From Desulfovibrio sp. (GTDB taxonomy: Bacteria; Desulfobacterota; Desulfovibrionia; Desulfovibrionales; Desulfovibrionaceae), in the NCBI GenBank assembly GCA_031288535.1, contig JAITRF010000136.1, positions 1 through 61,123 on the forward strand: 61,123 nucleotides of DNA, written 5' to 3'. This document shows, in pieces, positions 17,254 through 30,000 of the stretch. The translations under genes were made by a program, and so were the position numbers. The notes under the pieces are model-generated. The model was given only the letters and a program-made list of their open reading frames with translations. It did no database searches and was not told the DNA's origin. Each line of letters opens with the position of its first letter. Position 1 is the stretch's first letter.

Positions 17254-19044
17254 ATGCTTCGGAAAATTGAGGGAGTAGAGTGCCATGGCATTCCGCAAAT
17301 GACGTCTCACCAGTATTACGCACAGGGGCAAGGTATGGACATCGCCACCCATGTTGCCGCTTCTCCCGTAGCGTTGCGGGACCGGAGCGCGAATTTTCTG
17401 ACCTCGCCGTTTTTGTTCGCCGTGCCGGGACTCAAGGCTATTTTGGAAAGATACCGGCGTTTGCCCGCATCCGCCGATCCGGCCGAGTTCGCCGACCGCG
17501 CTTTGGACGCCCTTGCAATACGCGTACGCCCTCTCGGAGAGAATCCGGATTCGCTGTCCGTTTCCGGGCCGCTGCTGCTGACGGCGAACCATCCCTTCGG
17601 AGCCGTGGAGGGTCTCGCCCTCGCGGCCTTGTTTCCCCGGATCAGGCCGGATTTCAAAATTCTCGTCAACCACTTGTTGTGCAACGTTTCTGAACTGCGG
17701 CGTCTGTTCATACCCGTAGAGGTGTTCGGCGGCAAAGACGGACGTGCGGCCAACGTTTCCGGCGTGCGTGCCGCCGTGCGCCATCTTGAGGGAGGAGGCG
17801 CCCTGGCGATTTTTCCTGCGGGCGTGGTGTCGCATTGGCATGCGCTGCATCGTCGCGTCACGGACCCGCAGTGGACGCAGTTCGCCGGGCGTCTGGCCAG
17901 GGTGCCCGGAACCCGGGTGATCCCGCTTTTCTTTGAGGGACGCAACAGCCTGTTTTTTCAGACCGCTGGCTGCATCCATCCGATACTGCGCACCATGCTG
18001 CTGCCGCGGGAGATGTGGAGCTCGCGTGGACGCGAAGTGCGGTTTTTTGTGGGCAAACCTGTGGATGCCGATGTCTTGTCAGCCATGTGCGGCGACGAGG
18101 CGCGAACTTCTTACATCCGCGCCTGCTGTTACGCCCTTGGGCAAAAAAGCGCGTCCGCCGCCGGAAACCGGCATGTTCCCGTGGCCTCTCCCTGCGGTAG
18201 AGGGGAACTTTGGGAAGAGGCCGAAGCGTCGCAAAAGCATACCTTGGCGGAAGAAGGCAATTTTCAGGTGTTTCCCGTGCAGGGTGACGCAGCTCCGCAT
18301 ATATTGCATGAGATCGGGCGCCTTCGTGAAGAAACCTTCCGTGCGGAACATGAAGGCAGCGGCAATGCGGCGGATATTGATCGCTTCGACCCGCACTACA
18401 CCCATCTGGTGCTCTGGGACAACGATGCGGGCACTGTTGCCGGGAGCTACCGCGTCCGCGTTTTTCTTCCCGGCGGCACGCGGGGGGCGGCAAAAAAGCT
18501 GTATACCGCCACGTTGTTCCGCTTCAAGCCGGAATTTTTCGAGCATTGCGGGATATCCATGGAACTGGGGAGGGCTTTCGTGGCCCGGAAATATCAGCGC
18601 GACTACGCGCCGCTTTTGATGCTCTGGAAAGGGATCGCCCGCTTTGCGGTCGGGCAGGGCGTACGCACGCTGTTCGGCGCCTGCAGCATAGGGCTCGGCT
18701 ACACTCCCGCCTCGATATTCATGCTGCGCCGCTATCTTGAAGAACACCACTACGCCCCGGATTTGGCCGGGCTTGTCCGGGGACGCCGTTCCCCCGCGCC
18801 TTTTCCCGGCCCCAACGAACCCCGCGTGCGCGGGCTTGATTACAGGCTGCTCAACCGCGCGGTCAGAGGACTGGAGGCTGGAAAAGACCTGCCCGTCCTT
18901 TTCAGGCACTATCTGCAATTGGGCGGGCGCATCGCCGCTTTCCACGAAGACAAGGCGTTTGGAACCCAAGACGCGCTGATGGTCGTCGATCTTGCCGCTG
19001 TTCCGAAAAAGACGATGGCGCGGTATCTGGGCAGGGGACGGTAG
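17254..19044 (+). CDS. Bifunctional acyltransferase: PlsC-like plus hemolysin/OlsB-like GNAT (OlsF-type)
   Basis: A 596-residue fusion. The N-terminal half is a PlsC-type O-acyltransferase, with the HX4D-like block I replaced by NHPFGAVEGLAL and an IFPAGVVSH block III. The C-terminal half matches the hemolysin-like acyl-ACP N-acyltransferase family (LREETFRAEHEGSG, then DRFDPHYTHLVLWD and GSYRVRVF). This order is that of OlsF, which makes ornithine lipids by N- and then O-acylation. Inference: it makes a phosphate-free aminolipid, fitting the phosphorus-scavenging neighbours. The start is uncertain: ATG 17254 has no good ribosome-binding site, and ATG 17335 follows GGGGCAAGG. Confidence 0.82.
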   Translation: MLRKIEGVECHGIPQMTSHQYYAQGQGMDIATHVAASPVALRDRSANFLTSPFLFAVPGLKAILERYRRLPASADPAEFADRALDALAIRVRPLGENPDSLSVSGPLLLTANHPFGAVEGLALAALFPRIRPDFKILVNHLLCNVSELRRLFIPVEVFGGKDGRAANVSGVRAAVRHLEGGGALAIFPAGVVSHWHALHRRVTDPQWTQFAGRLARVPGTRVIPLFFEGRNSLFFQTAGCIHPILRTMLLPREMWSSRGREVRFFVGKPVDADVLSAMCGDEARTSYIRACCYALGQKSASAAGNRHVPVASPCGRGELWEEAEASQKHTLAEEGNFQVFPVQGDAAPHILHEIGRLREETFRAEHEGSGNAADIDRFDPHYTHLVLWDNDAGTVAGSYRVRVFLPGGTRGAAKKLYTATLFRFKPEFFEHCGISMELGRAFVARKYQRDYAPLLMLWKGIARFAVGQGVRTLFGACSIGLGYTPASIFMLRRYLEEHHYAPDLAGLVRGRRSPAPFPGPNEPRVRGLDYRLLNRAVRGLEAGKDLPVLFRHYLQLGGRIAAFHEDKAFGTQDALMVVDLAAVPKKTMARYLGRGR

Positions 19045-19047
19045 GGA

Positions 19048-19124
19048 AGTTTAGGCTTGAGATTTCTGTTGAAACAACTTTGACAAAATGTCGAAATCCG
19101 TATGTGACATATAAACCGCTCTAA
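19048..19124. repeat. Degenerate family A repeat downstream of atpC
   Basis: A shortened copy with TTTAGGCTTGAGATT at one end and ATATAAACCGCTCTAA at the other, lying between the converging acyltransferase gene and atpC. The centre has lost the usual dyad. It may serve as a bidirectional transcript end. Confidence 0.5.
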
Positions 19125-19135
19125 TCAGTATTTCC

Positions 19136-19537
19136 TTAGTTCCGGCCCTGCAGGGAGAGGCGGGTGATGGCCCGGGACAGGGCAAGCGAGGCCCTTTTGA
19201 AGTTAAGGTCCTCGGTTTTCGCGTCAAGGCGGGCTTGGGCGCGCTTGCGCGCTTCTTCCGCCCGGTTGAAGTCGATGTGGTTCGCTTCCTCAGCGCTCTC
19301 GGCCAGGACGCTGACGGTGTTTCCGGAAACCTCGGCAAAGCCGCCGGAGATGAACACGTAGTGGGAGTTCCCTTCGCATTTGTAGTGTAACGCGCCTATA
19401 GACAAGGCGGAGATAAAGGGGATGTGGCCGGGCAGGACGCCGAACTCGCCCAAAAGCCCCGGTGCGCCTACATACTCTACGTCCTTGCTCAGCACGACGC
19501 AATCAGGGGTCACTATATCAAGTCGCAGTGCCGCCAT
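19136..19537 (-). CDS. atpC: F1Fo ATP synthase epsilon subunit
   Basis: A 133-residue central-stalk subunit with the N-terminal beta-sandwich ([35 protein letters not shown]) and a C-terminal two-helix domain that can inhibit ATP hydrolysis. AAGGAG lies six bases before the ATG. It is the last gene of the atp operon and is separated from atpD by a family A repeat of about 110 bases. Confidence 0.96.
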   Translation of the reverse strand: MAALRLDIVTPDCVVLSKDVEYVGAPGLLGEFGVLPGHIPFISALSIGALHYKCEGNSHYVFISGGFAEVSGNTVSVLAESAEEANHIDFNRAEEARKRAQARLDAKTEDLNFKRASLALSRAITRLSLQGRN

Positions 19538-19555
19538 GTTTTCTCCTTGCGCCGC

Positions 19556-19662
19556 TCAGGTCGCATTTTGCTTGAGACGGCAAGCCCGCCTGCAAGCGTC
19601 CCGCGCAAGGATTTGCGCGGCAAGTCCTTGCAGAGCGCGTCGATATTTGCAGTTTACACGCT

Positions 19663-19665
<3 letters not shown>
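19556..19665. repeat. Intergenic repeat family A, between atpD and atpC
   Basis: A copy that begins TCGCATTTTGCTTGAGACGG and ends TACACGCTCTA, with an inner dyad around CGCGCAAGGATTTGCGCG. Its terminal CTA (19663-19665) is the complement of the atpD TAG stop. Transcription must pass through it to reach atpC. Confidence 0.7.
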
Positions 19666-21968
<2,303 letters not shown>

Positions 21969-22067
21969 TACCGCCTCCGCGGCTACCGATTTGCATTCAA
22001 GCGGGTTTGAACGCTTTCCACCTGTTTTTTTTGCGAAATGCGACTAAATGTCGCGTCAAGCGACACC

Positions 22068-22194
22068 AGAGCGGTTTATGTTTGAGATTGTCGCTTGACG
22101 GCAAAGCAATTTCGCCTTGCGACAATCTCGCGGCAGGGATTTGCAGGCAAATCTCTGCAGAGCGGTTTATACATTTTCAATGTCGGATCGCTCC
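22068..22194. repeat. Intergenic repeat family A, between atpA and atpG
   Basis: A well-preserved copy: AGAGCGGTTTATGTTTGAG, the core TTGTCGCTTGACGGCAAAGC, its complement GCGACAATCTCGC, then a GCAGGGATTTGCAGGC dyad, ending TTTTCAATGTCGGATCGCTCC. The copies at 7765 and 41861 match it closely. It can fold into two nested hairpins. Confidence 0.8.
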
Positions 22195-22306
22195 AGTCGC
22201 TGTCCCGCAGGGGCAGCGCGCCGCCGGAGGCGGCGTGAACAAAGCAAAAACTGCGTTTTTTGCTTTGCGATCTTCACGCCTGCTATGGCAGTACGGGCGT
22301 GAGGTC
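22195..22306. repeat. Associated module D, between atpA and atpG
   Basis: Directly beside the family A copy are a GCGCCGCCGGAGGCGGCGTGA hairpin, a second hairpin around AAAACTGCGTTTTTTGC, and a third (CACGCCTGC-N9-ACGGGCGTG). The atpA stop TGA begins at its edge. The first part recurs near 32619-32650 and the last hairpin recurs at 13090-13116. Confidence 0.6.
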
Positions 22307-23818
<1,512 letters not shown>

Positions 23819-23822
23819 AGCC

Positions 23823-24374
23823 CTACTCACCCTTGCTGATGGTGTCTTTAAGGATGACCAGTTGAGCGCGCAGGCTCGCGTCCATGACCCGGTCTCCGAT
23901 CTTCAGGACCAGTCCACCGAGAATCTCGGGGCAGACCTCAAATTTTAGCTTCAGTTCGCAGGCGCCTTTTTCCCCGAGCCGCTTTGAAAGTTCAGCCTTT
24001 TGGGCCTCGTCCAGCGGCACGGCGGTATAAAGTTCGCCGCGCACGATATTTTTTTCCGCGTCCAGCAGGGAGTGGAAACTGTCCGTTATGGCGGGAAAAT
24101 CCCGCAGGCGGTTTTTATCAGCCAGAAGTTTGCAAAAATCAAGGATTGTTCCGCGCATGTCAAGGCGCGGCGCGAGGGTCTCAAGAATTTTTTTCTTTTC
24201 AGCAGCCGAGAAAGCGGGATTTTTAAATGCCTCGCGCAAATCCGGCGACTGCTCAAGCGACAGGCGCAACGCCGAAAGCACGGAGGCGCAGTTTTCCAGT
24301 TCAGGCAGCCCACTGCCCCTGGTCAAGGCAAAAAGCGCCCGCGCGTATCTGCGCGCAATAATATTGTCGGTCAA
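23823..24374 (-). CDS. atpH: F1Fo ATP synthase delta subunit
   Basis: A 183-residue peripheral-stalk subunit that joins the b subunits to the top of F1. The N-terminal six-helix domain begins [22 protein letters not shown], and the C-terminal signature [26 protein letters not shown] segment is clear. It starts on an ATGA overlap with atpF and ends four bases before the atpA ATG. Confidence 0.95.
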   Translation of the reverse strand: MTDNIIARRYARALFALTRGSGLPELENCASVLSALRLSLEQSPDLREAFKNPAFSAAEKKKILETLAPRLDMRGTILDFCKLLADKNRLRDFPAITDSFHSLLDAEKNIVRGELYTAVPLDEAQKAELSKRLGEKGACELKLKFEVCPEILGGLVLKIGDRVMDASLRAQLVILKDTISKGE

Positions 24375-24937
24375 TGGAACACCACCTCTGCCAGATATTT
24401 GTCAATCAGCCGCGCGTGTTCCCCTGCGTCCAGCTTTCGCAGGACCAGCTCTTCGGCGGCCTCGGCTATTTTTTCGGCCAGTTCGGCGCGGATTTCCTGA
24501 ACGGCGGCCCGAATTTCATTTTCAAGCGCCGTTTGCGCGCGGGTGGAAACGGCCTTGGCCTCTTCCTCGGCCTTGACCAGGATTGCGCTTTTCAGGGCCT
24601 CCCCCTGGGAGACGTACTCCGCGATCAGCGCCTTGCGCTCATCCTCAAGGTTGGCGATGCGCTTTTCGACCTCAGCCAGTTTTTGCTCCGCTTCGGCCTT
24701 TTTTTGTTCCAGGCCGGATATTTCCCCGGCTATGCCGGCACTACGCCCCCTGAGCAGGGCGGTTGCCTTTTTGCCGAAGAAAAACCAGCACAGGCCGAGA
24801 AACATGGCCAGATTGATCACTCGAAAAGCCGTATTGCTCCAGGAAACTTCGTGATCCCCCGCGTCTGCCGCCAAGGCGGGCAGGGCGAAGACGCAAAGAG
24901 CCGCAAAGGCCGTTGAACAGATTTTCACAGTCCGCAC
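24371..24937 (-). CDS. atpF: F1Fo ATP synthase b subunit
   Basis: A 188-residue stalk subunit. A signal-like hydrophobic segment (residues about 5-22) precedes a second membrane helix (FRVINLAMFLGLCWFFFG), followed by a long Glu/Lys/Ala-rich coiled coil. The start is a GTG at 24937, nine bases after ACAGGAGG. That Shine-Dalgarno overlaps the end of a repeat module also found before the ABC ATPase gene at 32739. The longer frame to 24973 is repeat sequence. Presence of a possible cleaved signal is common in deltaproteobacterial b subunits. Confidence 0.92.
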   Translation of the reverse strand: MRTVKICSTAFAALCVFALPALAADAGDHEVSWSNTAFRVINLAMFLGLCWFFFGKKATALLRGRSAGIAGEISGLEQKKAEAEQKLAEVEKRIANLEDERKALIAEYVSQGEALKSAILVKAEEEAKAVSTRAQTALENEIRAAVQEIRAELAEKIAEAAEELVLRKLDAGEHARLIDKYLAEVVFH

Positions 24938-24945
24938 CTTGAAAA

Positions 24946-25045
24946 ACCTCCTGTACCACGTATCGCTTAACACTGCGCATTCGCTCCGTTTAGAGCATTT
25001 TACGCTTGAGATTGCAGCTTGACGCGATACCCGCTACCCGGCGGC
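24946..25045. repeat. Repeat module upstream of atpF plus truncated family A
   Basis: Reading on the minus strand, a truncated family A end (CTCAAGCGTAAAATGCTCTA) is followed by a module containing GCGAATGCGCAGTGTTAAGC and ending GGTACAGG, which merges into the atpF ribosome-binding site. The same module, at 33 of 35 positions, occurs at 32702-32736 just before an unrelated start codon. It fills the atpF'-atpF gap. Confidence 0.7.
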
Positions 25046-25050
25046 GGGGC

Positions 25051-25476
25051 TCAGTCGAGCAGCTTCTTCGCTGCCAGGGCCGCCATGGCGTTTACTTCAT
25101 TGAGAAGGGCTTCTTTGGCCGTCTTGCGGACCCTGGAGTAGTCCTGTCTGGCGTTTTCCAGGTAAACATCGGCTGCGGCCCGGGCGTTACCGATCATTTC
25201 CCCTTCAAGGGCCTCGGCTTCGGATTTAAGGGCCTCGCGGGCGCGGGCGGCGGCGGTCTTGGCTTCGGTCAACGCGGCTTCGTAGCCGGAAAGTTTCTCC
25301 GCGGCCGTGGCCGTGAATTGATCGATCTCGCCGCTGATGCCCTCAATGAGGGTTCTGCGGGCGGCCATGCGGTTGCGTACGGGTTTGATGAGCAGGAAGT
25401 TGAGGGCGATAATAGCGACAATGAAATTGACCAACTGGATAAAGATGGTGTGGTCGATGAAAATCATCCTGTCCAT
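25051..25476 (-). CDS. atpF2: F1Fo ATP synthase b' subunit
   Basis: A 141-residue second b-type subunit and first gene of the operon. One N-terminal membrane helix (IFIQLVNFIVAIIALNFLLI) is followed by RNRMAARRTLIEGISGEI and a coiled coil rich in Ala, Glu and Lys. The ATG at 25476 lies nine bases after GGAGG. The longer frame has no ribosome-binding site. Two different b subunits are expected in this lineage. Genes for subunits a and c are absent here, as in other Desulfovibrio-like genomes where they lie elsewhere. Confidence 0.92.
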   Translation of the reverse strand: MDRMIFIDHTIFIQLVNFIVAIIALNFLLIKPVRNRMAARRTLIEGISGEIDQFTATAAEKLSGYEAALTEAKTAAARAREALKSEAEALEGEMIGNARAAADVYLENARQDYSRVRKTAKEALLNEVNAMAALAAKKLLD

Positions 25477-25737
25477 TTTTGACCGCCTCCGTGCGCATGC
25501 GCTATAGCGGTCTAACCTTCCCTCGGCCAATTGTAAAGCCTTTTTAGGGTAACCGACTCTCGCCTCGCCAGGGTTGTAGATTTGTATTCCAAACAAAATT
25601 AGACAGTTATTTGAAATGTGAATTGACATGGGCGGAATTTGCCTGCGCCGTTAATTTTTTTGCCGGGCATCGGAAAGCGGAAGTTCCGTTGGATCGGGGG
25701 GGGACCGCAAAGCGTAAAGGGATCTGGCGCGGACGCG

Positions 25738-25769
25738 AAAAAAAGGGACGGAAAATTCCGTCCCTTTTT
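25738..25769 (-). terminator. Strong bidirectional intrinsic terminator
   Basis: AAAAAGGGACGGAA with its complement TTCCGTCCCTTTTT forms a long perfect stem flanked by A and T runs on both strands. It lies 25 bases after the stop of the 71-residue gene and would end its minus-strand transcript. Confidence 0.85.
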
Positions 25770-25793
25770 GCGGGGTTGAAGGAGTGGATGCGC

Positions 25794-26009
25794 TCAGACG
25801 CTGATGTCCAGGGATCTGCCTATGCCGGCCGCGCTCAGAACGTCTTTTTGGAATTGGTAGTCGGGATTGAGCCTCGGCGCGCTCACGGAACCCGTCGTAT
25901 TCAGTTTGTCGATCGTTTTGGTTATCAGGTCGGAAGCCGTGGTGTCCTTTATGACCTGCTGGGCCAGAGAAGTCGCTCCCTGTGTGATTGCGGCGTTTGC
26001 GATATCCAT
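25794..26009 (-). CDS. Small protein, YjfB/putative-motility-like
   Basis: A 71-residue soluble protein starting MDIANAAITQGATSLAQQV. The MDI start and the SLAQQV motif resemble the short YjfB-type putative motility proteins of Pfam, but the remaining sequence is not clearly conserved. GGAGA lies upstream of the ATG, and a textbook terminator follows, so it is a real monocistronic gene. Function unknown. Confidence 0.65.
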   Translation of the reverse strand: MDIANAAITQGATSLAQQVIKDTTASDLITKTIDKLNTTGSVSAPRLNPDYQFQKDVLSAAGIGRSLDISV

Positions 26010-26241
26010 TTGGTCTGTCTCCTTTTGCAAATATGATACTTGCTTATCCGCAATTCCCCGGAAAACTTTAGGGCAAACTTCAAATTTTGTCTGTCCGCCG
26101 GATGCGCGCCGTCTGTGACCAAGGCGTATGCGAACGGCCTTTGCCGGCGCTTTGATGCTGCAAAAGCAATCTGAAGCGTCTGCAAAGGCGCGTGCAAAAC
26201 CCGCTTTCGCCGTCAAACGGCAAGGCGATCGATCCGTTCCG

Positions 26242-27162
26242 TTACTGATCCTTGGCCTTTTTGCCCAACGGCCCGACGGCGAAGCGGTACACCTCGCTGA
26301 TCTCGCGCTCGTATCCGGGGTAAAAGCCCTTGGGCATACCGAGTATTATGCGCGCCCCGCGGTTGAAGTGCACCAGCAGTTCCCCCGCCTTTTCGTCAAA
26401 GGCCAGTCCTTCTATTTCGCCCTGGCGCTTGACCTCGGTAAAGGTCTTTTCCAGGGTGACGGTGGCGAAGGTTTTCTCGGTAATATTCACCCGGTACAGG
26501 TGATCCGGCTCGTCATAATCGGCTTCTCCGTCGTCCGCCGTGACGAAGAGGTATCCCTTGTAGTAGTAAACTCCCTGAACCCATTGCGGCACAGGGGCAA
26601 TATGCACCTTGCGCAGGTATTTGCCCGTGTCCAGGCTGTATTCGTAAAGATAGTTGCCGCTGTTGCCGCCCACCCAGGAGCACATCCAGACAGTGCGCTT
26701 GTCGCGGTCGACGCAGATGCCGGAAACCTCTTCCTGCCCGGAGGAAGGCTCGAATTTGAAAGACCGCTTGAATTTGAGCGTTTCCGCGTCATGGATGGCG
26801 ATCTGGATGTCCTTGCCCACGCCGTCCTCAAACCATTCCGCGCTGATGAACAGCTCGCCGTTGAACACGTCGATGTCGCCGATGTGGTTGGATGGAATGG
26901 CGTAGCCTTCAAAGGGGTTTTCGTTGGAGGCCAGGAGCTGGCCGTTTTTGTCGTACTTGTAGATGGCCTTGCTGCCGCTGACGTAGTAGTACTTGTCGTC
27001 CACGGCTATGCCCTGGCGTCCTTTCACCTCAAAGGCATCTTTCAGTTTGTAGGCGAAAGCGGGGAGCTGGCCGGCGTACTTGCCGCCTTTGTTTTTGGCG
27101 TGGGCGAAGGATGCCCCGGCCAGCAACAGGACGATGAAAAGACCGAGAGTGATTTTTTTCAT
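26242..27162 (-). CDS. Secreted beta-propeller-like protein of unknown function
   Basis: A 306-residue exported protein with a clear signal peptide (MKKITLGLFIVLLLAGASFAHA). The mature part has repeated strand-turn units such as IAVDDKYYYVSGSKAIYKYDKNGQ, IDVFNGELFISAEW and VSGICVDRDKRTVWMCSW, suggesting a beta-propeller of the phytase-like or SdiA-regulated type. I see no catalytic motif. GGAG lies nine bases before the ATG. The longer frame upstream is repeat sequence. It is monocistronic, with repeats on the 5' side. Confidence 0.8.
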   Translation of the reverse strand: MKKITLGLFIVLLLAGASFAHAKNKGGKYAGQLPAFAYKLKDAFEVKGRQGIAVDDKYYYVSGSKAIYKYDKNGQLLASNENPFEGYAIPSNHIGDIDVFNGELFISAEWFEDGVGKDIQIAIHDAETLKFKRSFKFEPSSGQEEVSGICVDRDKRTVWMCSWVGGNSGNYLYEYSLDTGKYLRKVHIAPVPQWVQGVYYYKGYLFVTADDGEADYDEPDHLYRVNITEKTFATVTLEKTFTEVKRQGEIEGLAFDEKAGELLVHFNRGARIILGMPKGFYPGYEREISEVYRFAVGPLGKKAKDQ

Positions 27163-27369
27163 ACCTGATTCTCCGGTTGAAACGGTTGCGGGGTGGGGCC
27201 GGACGAATTCCTGTGTTTGGGTCGCCGGGCAAAACGGGTAAAGGTCGAGCTTGTGCTCACTTATAGAGAGCAAAAACGGTTTTGGCAACCACGTTATGCC
27301 GCGAGCCGGCATTCTTTCGGCCGGGCTTGCCGGGAAAACGCTTTGCTGATAGTACGCTGTACCACTTGG

Positions 27370-27586
27370 GGCAGTTCGACTTTGAAAAGTTGGACCGCTC
27401 TGCAAGGATTTGCTTGCAAATCCTTGCCGCGACATGCTTGCAGGCGGGCTTTGCCCGTCGTCAAGCAAGCATTTCAAGCGCAAAATGCTCTGACGGTGTG
27501 AAACGAAGCGTAGCACCGTTCGCGAGATCGGCGTAGGCGTGCTACGCCCGCCCGTCAGGCGGCGGTTTCAAGCGCAAAATGCTCTG
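27370..27586. repeat. Composite intergenic repeat (family A plus module with duplicated end)
   Basis: A family A copy in reverse orientation (27370-27492) starts GCAGTTCGACTTTGAAAAG and ends TTTCAAGCGCAAAATGCTC. It is followed by an inserted GTGTGAAACGAAGCGTAGCA segment and then a second copy of the same TTTCAAGCGCAAAATGCTC end (27567-27585). The duplicated end suggests insertion or recombination between copies. It separates the beta-propeller gene from larE and probably carries the larE promoter region. Confidence 0.75.
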
Positions 27587-27661
27587 GCGCCATCCGCAAA
27601 AGCGCGGACTGGCAGGTATCGCGGTGTCCGGCGTTTTGGCCGGAAAGCGGAGAGGGACATA

Positions 27662-28486
27662 ATGGGTATTTTAGCGGAAAAAAAAGCCGCTCTTGCGAAA
27701 AATTTGCGGGCTTTGGGCAGCGTGGCCGTCGCCTTTTCCGGAGGCGTGGATTCCACCTTTCTTTTGCAGATCGCCCATGAAACTTTGGGTGACGGTGCGG
27801 TCGCCGTCACCGGTCGTTCCCTGAGTTTTCCGAAACGGGAGCTTGAGGCGGCGGAAAATTTCGCCGCCGCCCGCGGTATCCGGCATTTTCTGGTGGATTC
27901 CGAAGAGTTGGAGATTGACGGGTTTTCCGACAACCCCCCCAATCGTTGTTATATATGCAAGAAGACCCTGCTCGGAAAAATTCTCGAACTGGCCCGCGCG
28001 TGCGGGATAGCGGCGGTGGTCGAGGCCTCGAACATGGACGACGAAGGGGACTACCGGCCCGGACTTCTGGCGGTGGCCGAGCTTGGCGTGCATAGCCCGC
28101 TTCGGGCCGTGCATCTCGGCAAATCGGAGATACGCCTTCTTTCGAAGGAGATGGGCCTGCCTACTTGGGACAAACCCTCTTTTGCCTGTCTGGCTTCGCG
28201 TTTTCCATACGGGGAGAGAATTGACCGGGAACGGCTGCGGCGCATTGACGCGGCGGAGCAGTTTCTCCTGGATCGCGGCTTCAGGCAGGTGCGGGTCAGG
28301 TTTCATGAACAGGGCAGGCTCGCCCGTATTGAAGTGGACGAACCGGGTTTCGGGCTTCTGTGGCGGGAAGAGATCAGGAATCAGGTGCACGCGCGCTTCA
28401 AGGAACTGGGATTTGCCTATGTCTGCGCGGACTTGCAGGGCTACCGCACCGGCAGCATGAATGAGACGCTGAAAACCCTTCCTTGA
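27662..28486 (+). CDS. larE: LarE-type ATP-dependent sulfur transferase
   Basis: A 274-residue PP-loop ATPase (276 in Lactobacillus plantarum). LarE adenylates and thiolates pyridinium dicarboxylate to build the nickel-pincer cofactor of lactate racemase. The pyrophosphatase loop SGGVDS is at residues 26-31. The PNRCYICKKTLLGKI and KPSFACLASRFPYGERI segments supply the Cys residues used as sulfur donor or cluster ligands. AGAGGGACATA precedes the ATG. larA, larB and larC are not in the window, so the product could serve an enzyme encoded elsewhere. Confidence 0.9.
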   Translation: MGILAEKKAALAKNLRALGSVAVAFSGGVDSTFLLQIAHETLGDGAVAVTGRSLSFPKRELEAAENFAAARGIRHFLVDSEELEIDGFSDNPPNRCYICKKTLLGKILELARACGIAAVVEASNMDDEGDYRPGLLAVAELGVHSPLRAVHLGKSEIRLLSKEMGLPTWDKPSFACLASRFPYGERIDRERLRRIDAAEQFLLDRGFRQVRVRFHEQGRLARIEVDEPGFGLLWREEIRNQVHARFKELGFAYVCADLQGYRTGSMNETLKTLP

Positions 28487-28525
28487 GAGCATATATGCGG
28501 ATTTCCCTGCGCGGCTTTTGCAGAA

Positions 28526-29671
28526 TCAGGCGCTACGCAAGGTTATGCGCGCTATTTCCGAGGGGACCCCGAGGCGCAGGGGGAAGCCGCTCCAAAGCCC
28601 GGCACCGCTGTTCACATAAAGGGGCATGCCCCCCGCTTTGTACCAGCCGCGCAGATAACCGCCGTTGAATTGCGCCACGAACCGGTCCAGACCCAGGATC
28701 TGTCCGCCGTGGGTGTGCCCGGAAAGTTGCAGGGAAAAGCCGAGAGTCGCGTTCTGCTCCGCCCCTGTCGGGCGGTGGGCGAGCAGGATGCGCGTGGCGT
28801 TTTCCGGAGCGCCGCGCAGGGCCGCCCGGCAGTCCGGAGGAGGCAGGCCGAAGCCTGCGGCCGCGGGATCGGTTATCCCGGCGATCACTATCTTTTGCCC
28901 TTTTATGTCCACTGTCCTGTGGCTGTTCAGGAGCGTGGCGAGGCCGAGTTCCGGGAAGACCTTCATCCAGGCGTGAAAATTCGCGTAATATTCGTGATTC
29001 CCAACGCAGGCGAAGATGCCGTGGGTTGCGCGCAGTTTTTTCAGATGAGCCACGCTTTTGGCCCGTCTGCTCGGCAGTCCGTCCACGATGTCTCCGCTGA
29101 AAAGGATTAGGTCCGGGCGCAGGTCGTTTATTTTTTCCACCAGCGCGGCGCTCCAGGATTCTTGCAGGAGCGGGCCTATATGCAGATCGGAAAGGTGGGC
29201 GATGCAAAGCCCGTCCAGCTCGGTGGGCAGTCCGGGCAGAATTGTTTCCATGGCGCGCGTTTCCGGGAGGGCCAGGGCCTGTCTGATGCCGTATGCTGCG
29301 GGCAGGGCGGCAAGACAGAGGAGCAGGGCCTTTCTGCGTCCCGGTGAAAATGTCCCCGGCGTTTCCGGTTTCTGGCTTTTGATCGCGCGTTTGGCGATGC
29401 CTCGGACAAGCAGGGCGAAATCCCGCGCGAGAACCGCCAGGAAAAGGAAAAGCAGGGTGGAGAAAAGGAGACTTTGAAGGATCAGTACCCAGGATGGGGC
29501 TTCCGGAGAGGCAAGGCTGCCGGCGAAGGAGCGCAGAAGCAGGTGCTGTTGCGATACCGCGAAAAGTGCGATTCCGGCTGCGGATTTGAGCGCGGCGCGC
29601 ACGCGCAACGGCAGGATCAGCCTCACAAGCAGGTATAAAAAGATCAGGCCGGAGATAGCGTGCAGGATCAT
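28526..29671 (-). CDS. Membrane-anchored metallophosphoesterase
   Basis: A 381-residue inner-membrane protein. Hydrophobic segments at about residues 4-22, 28-45 and 62-85 and a TAT/Sec-like hydrophobic stretch near 108-125 precede a calcineurin-like phosphoesterase domain. The metal ligands are present: SDLHIG, GDIVDG, GNHEYY, AHRP and GHTHGGQ. This arrangement is that of the YkuE/YaeI family, which acts on membrane or periplasmic phosphoesters such as UDP-diacylglucosamine. The ATG at 29671 has only a weak GGAAG upstream. The longer frame to 29854 adds an atypical Arg-rich leader and is not used. Confidence 0.86.
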   Translation of the reverse strand: MILHAISGLIFLYLLVRLILPLRVRAALKSAAGIALFAVSQQHLLLRSFAGSLASPEAPSWVLILQSLLFSTLLFLFLAVLARDFALLVRGIAKRAIKSQKPETPGTFSPGRRKALLLCLAALPAAYGIRQALALPETRAMETILPGLPTELDGLCIAHLSDLHIGPLLQESWSAALVEKINDLRPDLILFSGDIVDGLPSRRAKSVAHLKKLRATHGIFACVGNHEYYANFHAWMKVFPELGLATLLNSHRTVDIKGQKIVIAGITDPAAAGFGLPPPDCRAALRGAPENATRILLAHRPTGAEQNATLGFSLQLSGHTHGGQILGLDRFVAQFNGGYLRGWYKAGGMPLYVNSGAGLWSGFPLRLGVPSEIARITLRSA

Positions 29672-30000
29672 CTGGCGCTTCCGGAGCCAAAGGTGTCGGC
29701 GCGCGATATGTTGAACCGGAGGTAGCGAAAGACTGCGCCGGTCCAGGCGGACATGCGCGGCGACCCGAGCGTTTGCGGGGGGATTTTGCGCCCGTTGCGC
29801 CGTGAAAAAATTTCTTCCATTGCCGCCTGTCTTTGTCCGGACGTGGTTATTCATTTGCGTTTATACAGGTCTCAGGCATTTTTCAAGCCGAATGTGTTCT
29901 CCGGACTTTGCGGCGCGCACCCCGGCTGCCGAAGGGGGAAAGATACAGCTTAACATTCTCCGGCAAATGGCGTAATCTCCGCAAAGTCCCGCATCGCGGA
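29672..30000. other. Gene-free stretch upstream of the metallophosphoesterase gene
   Basis: Short frames here encode Arg/Ala/Gly-rich strings without recognisable domains. I see no RNA gene. It leads into the CRISPR-like direct repeat at 30001 and the family A copy at 30266, so about 800 bases hold no gene. Confidence 0.5.
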
